Source of the DNA: Parasutterella muris
GTDB taxonomy: Bacteria; Pseudomonadota; Gammaproteobacteria; Burkholderiales; Burkholderiaceae_F
Assembly: GCF_009767915.1 (NCBI RefSeq)
Contig: NZ_WSRP01000009.1
Location: 16,994 to 80,993 of the forward strand
DNA: 64,000 bases
Direction: 5' to 3'
Each line of letters starts with the position of its first letter. The stretch's first letter is position 1. The notes below the pieces were generated by a model, which saw only the letters and a list, made by a program, of their open reading frames with translations, was not told the DNA's origin and made no database searches. This document shows, piece after piece, positions 29,346 to 37,716 of the stretch. The translations under genes were made by a program, and so were the position numbers.

Positions 29346-30192
29346 CTATCGCTTCCTTTTTCGGCCTTCCCCGTTTGATATAAGTATTGGCCCACAGAAC
29401 TTTCGCCCAGACGCCTTCATGACCCTTTGAGTAGTAGTAAGTCGCTGTTCCGTTAGCTGAACCCTTTTGAAGATACTTTTCCCACATCTCAATTTTGTAG
29501 AACTCGATTTGAGAGAGATCACTTAAAAGTTTTAAATCTGCTTTGTTAGCTAAGATGCAGGGAGTGCAACCGACACGAGAAAATCCCATTTCATAAAGCG
29601 GATTAGCCTTGATTTCGCTCTCTTCTATCTTCTTGAAGACATCTTCTGTAGTCCAAGTAAGAATAGGTCTTATATCCCAACACTGAGCGCCCGTTTTCTT
29701 GTGTTCTTTTCTTAATTCTCTTTCGGGGAGCTTTGATCTTTTCACCGATTCATCAGCTCTGACACCAGTCCAAGATTCAACAGACTCTCCCTTTTCAAGA
29801 AACTGATTAACAAAGTCATCAAAAACTTTTACCTTCAGTTCTTTTGTGCAGAACCGATGATTGAAGTCGGGAAACCTTCCATAAACCAAACAGATATCAA
29901 GAAACGGGTTTCCTGTCGGCTTTATGAGTTTTGCAATCTCAGGTCTGTCTTTAAGTCTTTCCGCTTTACGCTTCAATCTTTCGGTGCAGTCTCGCTTTAA
30001 CCTTTTGATCTTTGAAAAACCCTTTGATTGAAAAAACTCATCGAGATAATTCAAATATTCGTAAGTTAAATGATGTTCGTTTCCTGTATCACAAAAAACG
30101 AAAATGACGTCTTCAGGTTTGTTTTGTTCCATAGCGAGCAAAGCGACTGCTGTACTGTCTTTACCGCCCGAAACGGATATTATTTTTCTCAT
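29326..30192 (-). CDS. PAPS-reductase-family PP-loop enzyme
   Basis: A 288-residue protein with the motif SVSGGKDST (residues 6-14) and FCDTGNEHH, as in phosphoadenosine-phosphosulfate reductases and relatives such as IbrA and DndC. A cysteine-containing GCTPCIL stretch near residue 215 may bind Fe-S or zinc. ATG 30192 is chosen because it overlaps the stop of the tail gene upstream (TAATG). In phages such genes often pair with ParB-like proteins; two of these are at 60.2-61.6 kb, not next to it. Sulfur chemistry on DNA or regulation are possible roles. Confidence 0.85.
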   Translation of the reverse strand: MRKIISVSGGKDSTAVALLAMEQNKPEDVIFVFCDTGNEHHLTYEYLNYLDEFFQSKGFSKIKRLKRDCTERLKRKAERLKDRPEIAKLIKPTGNPFLDICLVYGRFPDFNHRFCTKELKVKVFDDFVNQFLEKGESVESWTGVRADESVKRSKLPERELRKEHKKTGAQCWDIRPILTWTTEDVFKKIEESEIKANPLYEMGFSRVGCTPCILANKADLKLLSDLSQIEFYKIEMWEKYLQKGSANGTATYYYSKGHEGVWAKVLWANTYIKRGRPKKEAIDGGTRL

Positions 30193-31220
30193 TAGTAACC
30201 TGCCGCTGTCCACGTGAATGTGCCTGTAGTCTTCTGTCCCTCAACGTCGTAGAGCATCACATTGAAGCCCGCAGTAGTGACGTTTGTGACTACAGGTCTA
30301 ATGGCTGTAAGGGCGTTACCAGAACGCATGGTGACTGTGACTTCTGGCGCAATACTGAAAGGTCTGCTGAACTGAACGTTACCGCCATAGTTTCTGTCTG
30401 TGACGGTGCAGGAGCCTCTGTCATAAACGTCATCAACGTCAATAGAAATATCAATTTGCTCTACAAGCCCACGGTCTGCCGAAGTTGATTCAATTGCTAG
30501 TCGGAACAGTGCTTTCTGATATTCGTAATCGCCCGTAATAAATTCTTTAAACGTTGTATAACCGACGTGACGGCCACCATTACGCACGAATTTATCAAGC
30601 GTGTCTCTTGACCAAATGCCGCTCTGAATGAAGATGTCAGACAAGACGCCCCGAGCGACCTCTTTGATAGCATCATAAAAACTGATCGTCTGCGCTTTAA
30701 AGACACTGATGTCTTTTTCATTCTTTGTAGAATCAAGCGAAAGAACCTCGCTGTAATCTCTAATCCAAGAAATTCTTCTTTCACAAAGATCGTGCAGAAT
30801 TAAAGCATCACGCACAATCTGTTCAATATCCTTTCTAATTTCGTCTTTCAGTAAGAAAATCTCTTCGCAATTTTTCCCAATAAGAGCTTCCCTTACTTCA
30901 GTCAAGGCAAAACTCTCTTCAATCTCTCGATTGAAGACTAGAGTGTTGCTGAGACTGTCAGAAGCAAGAATGTTCTCTTCAAAAGTGAGATGCGGTCTTG
31001 CGCTCTTTTGGGCAAGAATGCTTAATGGCTCAATCTTTTCAACAGCTAAATCGTTGACGAAGAAGTCACTGGTTGCAACTTCTTCTTCGACATTGGCAAC
31101 ATAATTTGTTGGGAAGTGCCAAAGCCAATTTCGATCGTCATCCCAAGTGCCCAATCCTTGATTCTCATTCACCCATGTTCGCCACTTGGCCTCTGCGGGC
31201 GAAATAACAATGGAGGACAT
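30192..31220 (-). CDS. Tail fibre/tip protein with lectin-like C-terminal domain
   Basis: A 342-residue protein directly after the J module. The N-terminal part is helical and acidic; the last 75 residues (FSRPFSIAPEVTVTM, TTAGFNVMLYD, FTWTAAGY) match the beta-sandwich, H-type-lectin-like end found on many phage fibres. It probably contributes to receptor contact. Confidence 0.8.
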   Translation of the reverse strand: MSSIVISPAEAKWRTWVNENQGLGTWDDDRNWLWHFPTNYVANVEEEVATSDFFVNDLAVEKIEPLSILAQKSARPHLTFEENILASDSLSNTLVFNREIEESFALTEVREALIGKNCEEIFLLKDEIRKDIEQIVRDALILHDLCERRISWIRDYSEVLSLDSTKNEKDISVFKAQTISFYDAIKEVARGVLSDIFIQSGIWSRDTLDKFVRNGGRHVGYTTFKEFITGDYEYQKALFRLAIESTSADRGLVEQIDISIDVDDVYDRGSCTVTDRNYGGNVQFSRPFSIAPEVTVTMRSGNALTAIRPVVTNVTTAGFNVMLYDVEGQKTTGTFTWTAAGY

Positions 31221-31679
31221 TTATGAGGACTGAGACATTGTGAAGGTAAACGTCATCTTGAGCGTATCTTCAGCCCCTTTATTGATGACAGGAAACACAA
31301 CACGGTCGATCAAAGCACCTCCAGTTTCAGCATTCTGAACACTGGCTTCGGTCAAAGCGCCTGTTGCTTCGCCTTTATTAAAGGTTGTTTCGAAGGTAAA
31401 TACCTTTGTTCCTGCATCGTGCGCATATGTTGCGGCCTTAGCCATCAACTGTGAAACTAATTCTGTCTGTGTACCAGTAACCGCCGTTGTACCAGTGCCA
31501 AGAGCAATGTAGCCCATCGGGGCAGGACGAGATGAAGAGTTGCCAATGGAGTCTGCAATAAAATCAAATCCAATGTTCAGAATGGCGTTGTGTTTGTGAG
31601 TTACCTCGTATGTGCCGTCAGATTTGAAAAGTTCAGCCGTTAAGCAACCAACTATATTGAAAGTATCTGATTTTTTCAT
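31221..31679 (-). CDS. Tail structural protein downstream of J
   Basis: A 152-residue beta-rich protein with the pattern IALGTGTTAVTGTQTEL and GALIDRVVFP, seen in small phage tail proteins coded after the tip protein J. Its start lies just behind a strong promoter (31706-31734), so it opens the fibre transcript. Confidence 0.75.
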   Translation of the reverse strand: MKKSDTFNIVGCLTAELFKSDGTYEVTHKHNAILNIGFDFIADSIGNSSSRPAPMGYIALGTGTTAVTGTQTELVSQLMAKAATYAHDAGTKVFTFETTFNKGEATGALTEASVQNAETGGALIDRVVFPVINKGAEDTLKMTFTFTMSQSS

Positions 31680-31705
31680 TTTATTTTTATTCTTATGAAG
31701 AAAAT

Positions 31706-31734
31706 ATTTTATATAAATTTCAAAATATTGTCAA
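31706..31734 (-). promoter_or_regulatory. Promoter for fibre region
   Basis: TTGACA (31729-31734), 17-base spacer, TAAAAT (31706-31711) on the minus strand, in the short gap after J. No TAAGTAA operator is present, so this promoter should be controlled differently from the operator-bearing ones. Confidence 0.75.
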
Positions 31735-31751
31735 GAACTTTTTATAGAAAA

Positions 31752-34700
31752 TTACGAACTTCGCCCCACTGATAATTTTTTCATAACACCCTGAGGAGTG
31801 GCGGCTACTGTAAAAAAGTTTGTTTGTTTACCTAATATCCCATAACCGAAACCACGTTCTGTTGGGGTTTGGTGAAAGGCAATGCAGTAATAATCATCAG
31901 GCGTCATGTCAACAACAAAAGAAAGATTCTTTCCGTCGCTACATTCAACATTTAGTGTTTTTTCTTCTGTGTTGTAATAAAACTTGTAGAAACCTTTTCC
32001 GTCTTCCGTTGTTAATTGCAAAATTTCCGCCCAAATGTAACGACCTTGATTCTGAGCTTTAAACCAAAAACTGAATCTAAACTGCTCTGGAATATCAACC
32101 AACTGCCAATTCGCATATGTCAACGGGTTTGTCAAAAAACCCGACGAGTATCTGCCAAGATCATAATGTTCCTGTGCGCTAGTCGCTTTATACCCCGAAA
32201 GCGTATTTGTGTTGCCCTCAAGCGCAATCCCTTCATAATCAGAAGAACTTAGTCCATAAGCTAAAGCAATTTGCTTAAACGACTCAACGTCGTTTTGATC
32301 GCCTTCTAAACTCCAAGATCGCTCTGCTCCTGGCGCAGTAAAGTCGCATGTTAAATCATCCCAAGTTGTGGTGTCGTCTCTTGAAGAAGCAACAGATGCA
32401 ACAGTTGCCGAGAAGGAGTTATGAGCATAGTGCGTTTGGTAAAGATCAACAGGGATGATGTATTCACAACGTCTTCTATCATCATCCATGACCAAGTCAT
32501 CACCTTCGTTGTGCATGTAAACACGATGATTTGGGAATCCAAGACTTCTTTCGTGCATTTCAAGAACGATGTTCTTGTCTTTGTCATTAACAACACCAAT
32601 TTCAACCCAGTCAGCAGATTCAGAATAAATTCCAGGCATACAAACAGCTTTAATCCAGAATTTTCTTCTTGTTTCTGCACCAACAGGAATGGTGCAGTGG
32701 TTCACCTTTACTTGAACCAATAGTGTTGAAGCCGACCAGTTAACACCTTCTCGAATTTCATAGAAAGTAATATCGGGTTCGGGATTGGAGTCCCACTTTA
32801 ATTCAAGTCGCTCATTTGAACGAACTACTTGAAAGTTAACGGGCGTTATTGGTGCTTCTAAGACAAGCTTTGTTGTTGTGACGTGCTTAGAGAGCGAACC
32901 ATCGGCGTTAATTGCACGAATGTGGTAATAATAGGTCCCTGCTTTATCTTGGTCGTGAATAAAAGAAGTGCCTGCGAAATTAGTAATAATCGTTTCGCTA
33001 GCATCCCAAGAGTCGCCAACTCTAATTTCATAACCCAAAGCGCCCTCAACCGCTGTCCAGTTCAGTTCAAGATAGGTAGAGCGCTTGATAATGGTAAAGT
33101 CTTGAATATCATCTGGCGACGGTAGTCCGTCTTCTGAATCATAGAATGTCTCAAGTGGGTCAGACAAAGTTCCCAAAACGCCTTTGGCATAGACATAAAT
33201 ATGGTAAAGACCATTCTGAGCATTGGGAATCGTGTAGTACGGAGACTTTGTTTCTACAGAGGTCCAAGCTTCTCCGTTGCCGTCTTTATCTTCAATGCGA
33301 TATTCAACAATCCACGACGAGTTATTTTGTGCCGGCGTCCAAGACAGCTCCAAATTACCCGTTTTAAGGCCAGTGGCGGACTTTGAAATTGAAATTGATA
33401 TGTTGAGATTCGTCGGTTTACCAACATCGTATGGATCAATTTCAGAAGTGTTGGGAAGCGAAATTTCCCAGCCCTTTTCAATAAGATCGTATTTCCCTTT
33501 GTTGTAGGTAATACAGTCAATATTGAAAGTGCCTTTTTCTTCACCTTGAGAAATGTTGACCACTCGTGCAATTTGAGGAACAAGGTTCTCTTCCTCAATA
33601 ATCCAAATTGCATAATCAACAGGTAAAGATGGAAGTGGCTCATCCCAGAAGACCTCTGCTCTTGCTTCGCTATCCGAAACTTTCAACGTTCTTGTGACGA
33701 ACGAATTGTCGGGCATTCTGATAGAAATCTTTGGATTAGCCTCTGCTTTAAACGCCGTTTCAGCATCTAATGTTGCGCTCGTTAACGTACATGACTTCAA
33801 GCGCCCACCAAGTCTTCTGCCCGCATGGTATGGGTCGTGAATCTTAATGATGTCGCCAGGAAGAACAAGGGCAGAGTCCAAACCGACAGTAAATGAAATC
33901 ATGTCTGATTCGTACTGCTCGGTGTAAAGAACCCATCTGCCTGCTCGAATCGCCTGGCCTCTGGATGTACATCCAAAAAGCGTCAGTTCTGATTCACGCA
34001 CGCCCCATTTTTCTATAAGGTCTCTGTCCTCAACGTACTCAACAACCTGCTTATAGTTTTGGTCAGGGTCGTTCCATGTAATCAAAGCAACAGAATGTCG
34101 CTCAGCCCTTGAAGAACCTGTATATCTAAACTCCCCGTTTACGACATTAGCTTGAGTAAAAAGGACTGACGGTTCGGTTGGTTTGTCACAGGTAAAATTG
34201 GCTTGACCCATTGCCCAATAGGTCATACCTCTGAAAACTGCCGTAATTGAATTGATTAATTCATAGGCTTCAGAACGTTCTGTGACCTGTGTATTAATGG
34301 AAAAGCGCTTTTCTTTTTTTCCAAAACCATCATCTACAAGCTCGTCGCAATACCGTCCAATCTCATAGAGTTTGGCTTTATTCACTTGTTCTGGTTTAAT
34401 AAACTGACCCAATCCCCATCTAGGGTTAGTAAGCAAACCATACAAAATCCACGCAGGATTGTCTGAGACTTCAAGTTTGAAAGTGCCATCCCAAACACCT
34501 GTATATGTATTGCTGGCCTTGTCATAGTTGCTTGGGACTTGAAGATATAAGCCATCAACGATGTATGAGCGAGCTGGAATATTGCTTAAATTTTCAGCAG
34601 TGGCAGAAATACCAATAATTGCTGAGTTTGGATAGTTCAGCTTTGTTTCTGAAATAAGAAACATCGTTGTAAAAGAAAGTGCGGCAACATAATCATCATC

Positions 34701-35297
34701 CGCTTCAGGAGACAGTTTGGTTAATCTGATTAGCCACCGCTCTGGCGCCTTCCCCTTTGAATCTTTTTGCGGAAGCTCAAATGTATAGCTTCTTTGGTAT
34801 TGAGAAGATGTTTTGCCTTCAACTTTTTTAGTGCCATAATCGACAAAATCATCGTTGTTAATGGCAATCTCAAATTTAAATTCAATAGAGGTTTTCTTTA
34901 GGCCGTTATCAACTCGATAAAGATAGGGAATTGAAATTCCACAACGAACTTTATCAATATTAGTTTCTGTAATTGAACGTACAACAGGATAATCGTGTTT
35001 GACTTCAGCTCCGACCTCGACAGGAATAACCGTGCTTTCAAAGCCCTGCATCGTGTCCTGAAAAGGAGTACCTCTGGCTTCTTTAACGTAGACATTATCG
35101 TAGTTAAAGGAGCCAGACTGATTCTGAAGCGGAACATCATCAAAATAAATTGATTTTGCTCCATCAACAAGACCTCCAATTTGACCTTCGGAAATTAAAT
35201 CTAAAACTTGTAACGAGGCAATAGAAAATAAAGTATTTTCGTCATTAGACTGCTTATTCCCCTTACTGCCTCCTGCTCCCGCAACGTAATTTGTCAT
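31752..35297 (-). CDS. J: Tail tip/host-specificity protein (lambda J-like)
   Basis: An 1181-residue protein at the tail tip. The N-terminal 640 residues match the J-type hub (FYDDVPLQNQSG-like start, GLLTNPRWGLGQFI, YWAMGQANF, then a stretch with VLPGDIIKI). Fibronectin-type III repeats follow from about 640 to 900 and a lectin-like C-terminal region from about 930. The lambda counterpart contacts the receptor. It follows I in the order K-I-J. Confidence 0.93.
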   Translation of the reverse strand: MTNYVAGAGGSKGNKQSNDENTLFSIASLQVLDLISEGQIGGLVDGAKSIYFDDVPLQNQSGSFNYDNVYVKEARGTPFQDTMQGFESTVIPVEVGAEVKHDYPVVRSITETNIDKVRCGISIPYLYRVDNGLKKTSIEFKFEIAINNDDFVDYGTKKVEGKTSSQYQRSYTFELPQKDSKGKAPERWLIRLTKLSPEADDDYVAALSFTTMFLISETKLNYPNSAIIGISATAENLSNIPARSYIVDGLYLQVPSNYDKASNTYTGVWDGTFKLEVSDNPAWILYGLLTNPRWGLGQFIKPEQVNKAKLYEIGRYCDELVDDGFGKKEKRFSINTQVTERSEAYELINSITAVFRGMTYWAMGQANFTCDKPTEPSVLFTQANVVNGEFRYTGSSRAERHSVALITWNDPDQNYKQVVEYVEDRDLIEKWGVRESELTLFGCTSRGQAIRAGRWVLYTEQYESDMISFTVGLDSALVLPGDIIKIHDPYHAGRRLGGRLKSCTLTSATLDAETAFKAEANPKISIRMPDNSFVTRTLKVSDSEARAEVFWDEPLPSLPVDYAIWIIEEENLVPQIARVVNISQGEEKGTFNIDCITYNKGKYDLIEKGWEISLPNTSEIDPYDVGKPTNLNISISISKSATGLKTGNLELSWTPAQNNSSWIVEYRIEDKDGNGEAWTSVETKSPYYTIPNAQNGLYHIYVYAKGVLGTLSDPLETFYDSEDGLPSPDDIQDFTIIKRSTYLELNWTAVEGALGYEIRVGDSWDASETIITNFAGTSFIHDQDKAGTYYYHIRAINADGSLSKHVTTTKLVLEAPITPVNFQVVRSNERLELKWDSNPEPDITFYEIREGVNWSASTLLVQVKVNHCTIPVGAETRRKFWIKAVCMPGIYSESADWVEIGVVNDKDKNIVLEMHERSLGFPNHRVYMHNEGDDLVMDDDRRRCEYIIPVDLYQTHYAHNSFSATVASVASSRDDTTTWDDLTCDFTAPGAERSWSLEGDQNDVESFKQIALAYGLSSSDYEGIALEGNTNTLSGYKATSAQEHYDLGRYSSGFLTNPLTYANWQLVDIPEQFRFSFWFKAQNQGRYIWAEILQLTTEDGKGFYKFYYNTEEKTLNVECSDGKNLSFVVDMTPDDYYCIAFHQTPTERGFGYGILGKQTNFFTVAATPQGVMKKLSVGRSS

Positions 35298-35941
35298 TTT
35301 CTATCTTTAATTAACTCAACAATTCCAGGTTTTCCAGTCTGAGTTTCGTTCGCTTCAGAAGTGTTGATAGAGGAGCTGATTACTGCGGAACCTACTTTAC
35401 AGCGACCAAAAATCAAAGGAACTGGGACTCCTTGTCGAGTGGTGTTTTGAGCGCCGTTGAAGTAATAAGATGTGCCTTTATCATCGTTATCATTTCTTTT
35501 TACCCTTCCCATAATGGCGGTAACAATAGAGCTGACCAACATTCCAGCTCCTGCAACAATTAAGCTAGCACCAAATTGCGCACCAACTCCTGTCCATGAC
35601 GTACAAATGCAAACAACAACACCAACAACGATCATGAGCGCCCCGACAACAGCGCCCATAAATTTACCCGCACCATAGACGGTCGGAACAAAATGAATCT
35701 CTTGCGGTTCCTTGTGCATTAACATTGTTTTTTCATCCAACGCTTCGACTCTTCCGTCTGCATATTTACAAATAATCATGCACTTTTCGTAGCGACTAAG
35801 ATTGTTTCTAACCCATTGAGCAAAATGCGGTTTGTTGGCCCGTATTAGCTGTAACGCTTCAGCAGGAGTATGAATATCTAAAGTCCACTCTCTGCCGAAG
35901 TTTCTACCCATAGCCCCCTCTAAGTAAACCTTAGTTAACAT
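35294..35941 (-). CDS. I: Tail assembly protein (lambda I-like)
   Basis: A 215-residue protein starting MLTKVYLEGAMGRNFG, with a ribosome site GGAG nine bases upstream; an in-frame start further up is less likely. Motif TPAEALQLIRANKPHFAQW is the ubiquitin-like head of lambda I. Two hydrophobic segments near the middle follow, as in lambda I. It assembles the tail tip and may not remain in the virion. Confidence 0.88.
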   Translation of the reverse strand: MLTKVYLEGAMGRNFGREWTLDIHTPAEALQLIRANKPHFAQWVRNNLSRYEKCMIICKYADGRVEALDEKTMLMHKEPQEIHFVPTVYGAGKFMGAVVGALMIVVGVVVCICTSWTGVGAQFGASLIVAGAGMLVSSIVTAIMGRVKRNDNDDKGTSYYFNGAQNTTRQGVPVPLIFGRCKVGSAVISSSINTSEANETQTGKPGIVELIKDRK

Positions 35942-36674
35942 TCTTGTGTCTCCAATGAGAAAGGGTGCGTATTTGCCAATAAGACCCGCCATAAACATCG
36001 GTATTGGAAAGACGACCATTAATGTGGTGCAGAATCTTATCTTCTCCAACATAAATAGCTACATGATCAGCTCCGCTTGGTCCTATCTGAATAAGGAAAA
36101 TGTCACCCTTTCTCGGCTCTCCGTTAATCAGTTCAAAACCAAGCTCTTTGGCTTTATTTTCAAAATAATTATCTTCATTAAGCCATGGGTCTTCTTCTCT
36201 TTCCCATTCACCTAGATCAATGCTGTACTCTTGCTTGTAGTAATCTCTAAGTAAGGTATAGCAATCAAAGGTTCCATAACAATAATTTCTGCCAAGAAGA
36301 GGTTGTGCAAAACCCGTTGGGGCTAAAACCTCGACATTTTCGCCGAAGTAAACTTCTCCCTTGTCGTTTTTATGAACTTCGCCAATAAACCAAGTAAGTT
36401 CAGTATTTTCACACCCTTGTCTATCTGCGTCACTAGGTTTTGCATCGCAATTGCAATGTGTGTGCCAAGCCCCAATAATTTCCCCCTTACAGAGAGTCTC
36501 TGCATAGTCTGAGGCTGAGATTAAAAAGTTATGTTCGGGTTCGCTAGAAATGTTTTTACATTCCACTGGAACACCCTTCTTTCCTTTCTTGTAAATCAAG
36601 CCGCAAGATTCTTTGGGGTAGTTTTTAATTCCTGCTTCTTTCATCAGGTTATAGAGTTCTTTTGTAATTTTCAT
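35931..36674 (-). CDS. K: Tail assembly protein, JAB and NlpC/P60 peptidases (lambda K-like)
   Basis: A 247-residue, two-domain protein. The first domain is a JAMM/MPN metalloprotease (ESCGLI, then HTHCNCDAKPSDAD). The second is an NlpC/P60 cysteine peptidase (catalytic Cys in YGTFDCYTLL, His in ADHVAIYVG). ATG 36674 directly follows the L stop. Proteins of this type act in tail-tip assembly and possibly in cutting peptidoglycan. Confidence 0.92.
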   Translation of the reverse strand: MKITKELYNLMKEAGIKNYPKESCGLIYKKGKKGVPVECKNISSEPEHNFLISASDYAETLCKGEIIGAWHTHCNCDAKPSDADRQGCENTELTWFIGEVHKNDKGEVYFGENVEVLAPTGFAQPLLGRNYCYGTFDCYTLLRDYYKQEYSIDLGEWEREEDPWLNEDNYFENKAKELGFELINGEPRKGDIFLIQIGPSGADHVAIYVGEDKILHHINGRLSNTDVYGGSYWQIRTLSHWRHKNVN

Positions 36675-36675
36675 T

Positions 36676-37380
36676 TTAAGTTCTTGTTGCTCCAGGAAAT
36701 CCACCAAAGGGAAGAATTGCAGTTCCTCCACCAACCGAACACCAACGAATTTCACACGCTTTCAATGTTTTAGGGCATGTGTCGTCCTTCTTGTTTAAAC
36801 ATGGCTTGTTGTCTTTATCAAAATAACTACCTTGATAGTTACAGTTGCCGTCTCTGTAATTCCACTGGCAAGAGTTTTGAATGATCTGCCGTCTCGGTAG
36901 TTTTACGCCCTGCAAGTCATAAGCGCTAGCCAACTCCCATTCAATCAAGTAACGAGTTTCAAGTGTTTTCTTATCAATAAACCAAACATCAGCGGGAAAT
37001 TCTTGCGTAGGGTCGGCAGAGGGGTTGCCGTCAGGGAAATTAACTGCGTCTAAATATCTTACGAAAGTTCGTTTTCTTGTTAAAGTCGCTCCAATTAAGT
37101 CTTCGGTTTCTCTAAGCAAAGCTGAGAAAATACCGTTGACATTAGCAACTCTAAGTTTTGGACGTGGAAGACTACCCTGAGTGTTTATATCAAAACCTTC
37201 AGTTTCAATGGGAAGAGCAACGTATTCATTGCCCCTCCATATAACATTTTTATTAAGACCAGAAGTTCCAGTATGAAATCTAAATGGCTCTTCGTTTGCT
37301 GGAGCTTCTTTTAACGTAACTTCATACAACTCTATTAATGCAGTTGGAGCGAGCTTTTGTTGTTCCGCTTTAATTGTCAT
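36676..37380 (-). CDS. L: Minor tail protein (lambda L-like)
   Basis: A 234-residue tail-tip protein. The C-terminal region carries cysteines (SCQWNYRDGNCNY, PCLNKK, CPKTLKACEIRW) in the pattern of lambda L, which binds a [4Fe-4S] cluster. It overlaps M by one base. Confidence 0.88.
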   Translation of the reverse strand: MTIKAEQQKLAPTALIELYEVTLKEAPANEEPFRFHTGTSGLNKNVIWRGNEYVALPIETEGFDINTQGSLPRPKLRVANVNGIFSALLRETEDLIGATLTRKRTFVRYLDAVNFPDGNPSADPTQEFPADVWFIDKKTLETRYLIEWELASAYDLQGVKLPRRQIIQNSCQWNYRDGNCNYQGSYFDKDNKPCLNKKDDTCPKTLKACEIRWCSVGGGTAILPFGGFPGATRT

Positions 37381-37715
37381 TACTCAAAAACCTGTTCAAA
37401 AGTTGCCGATATTTCATAAACGCCAAAACTCGATTGTTTTGTTGTCCAAGATCGGCAAACGTATCGATTAACATCCCCATCGGGAGACTTCCATTCAAAG
37501 TTTTCAGTAGCGTTTCTAGCCCTTAAAAAATTTTTTATGGCTGTGTGAGTTTCGAGATTAGTAGTAAAAGTTACTGTCCAATTTTTCGGCGTAGAGTTGA
37601 TTAGATAGCCAACTCTTGCTTCATAGCCGTCTCCAAATTTTGTAACGTTAACAAACGGCTGTTCTTCGCAACTAGCACCTAAGTCAGGTGCCCATATAAA
37701 TTTAGGATATTCCAT
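37380..37715 (-). CDS. M: Minor tail protein (lambda M-like)
   Basis: A 111-residue tail-tip protein with the family patterns SCEEQPFVNVTKFGDGYEAR and YVCRSWTTKQ. It sits between the tape measure and L, the canonical place for M. Confidence 0.9.
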   Translation of the reverse strand: MEYPKFIWAPDLGASCEEQPFVNVTKFGDGYEARVGYLINSTPKNWTVTFTTNLETHTAIKNFLRARNATENFEWKSPDGDVNRYVCRSWTTKQSSFGVYEISATFEQVFE

Positions 37716-37716
37716 T

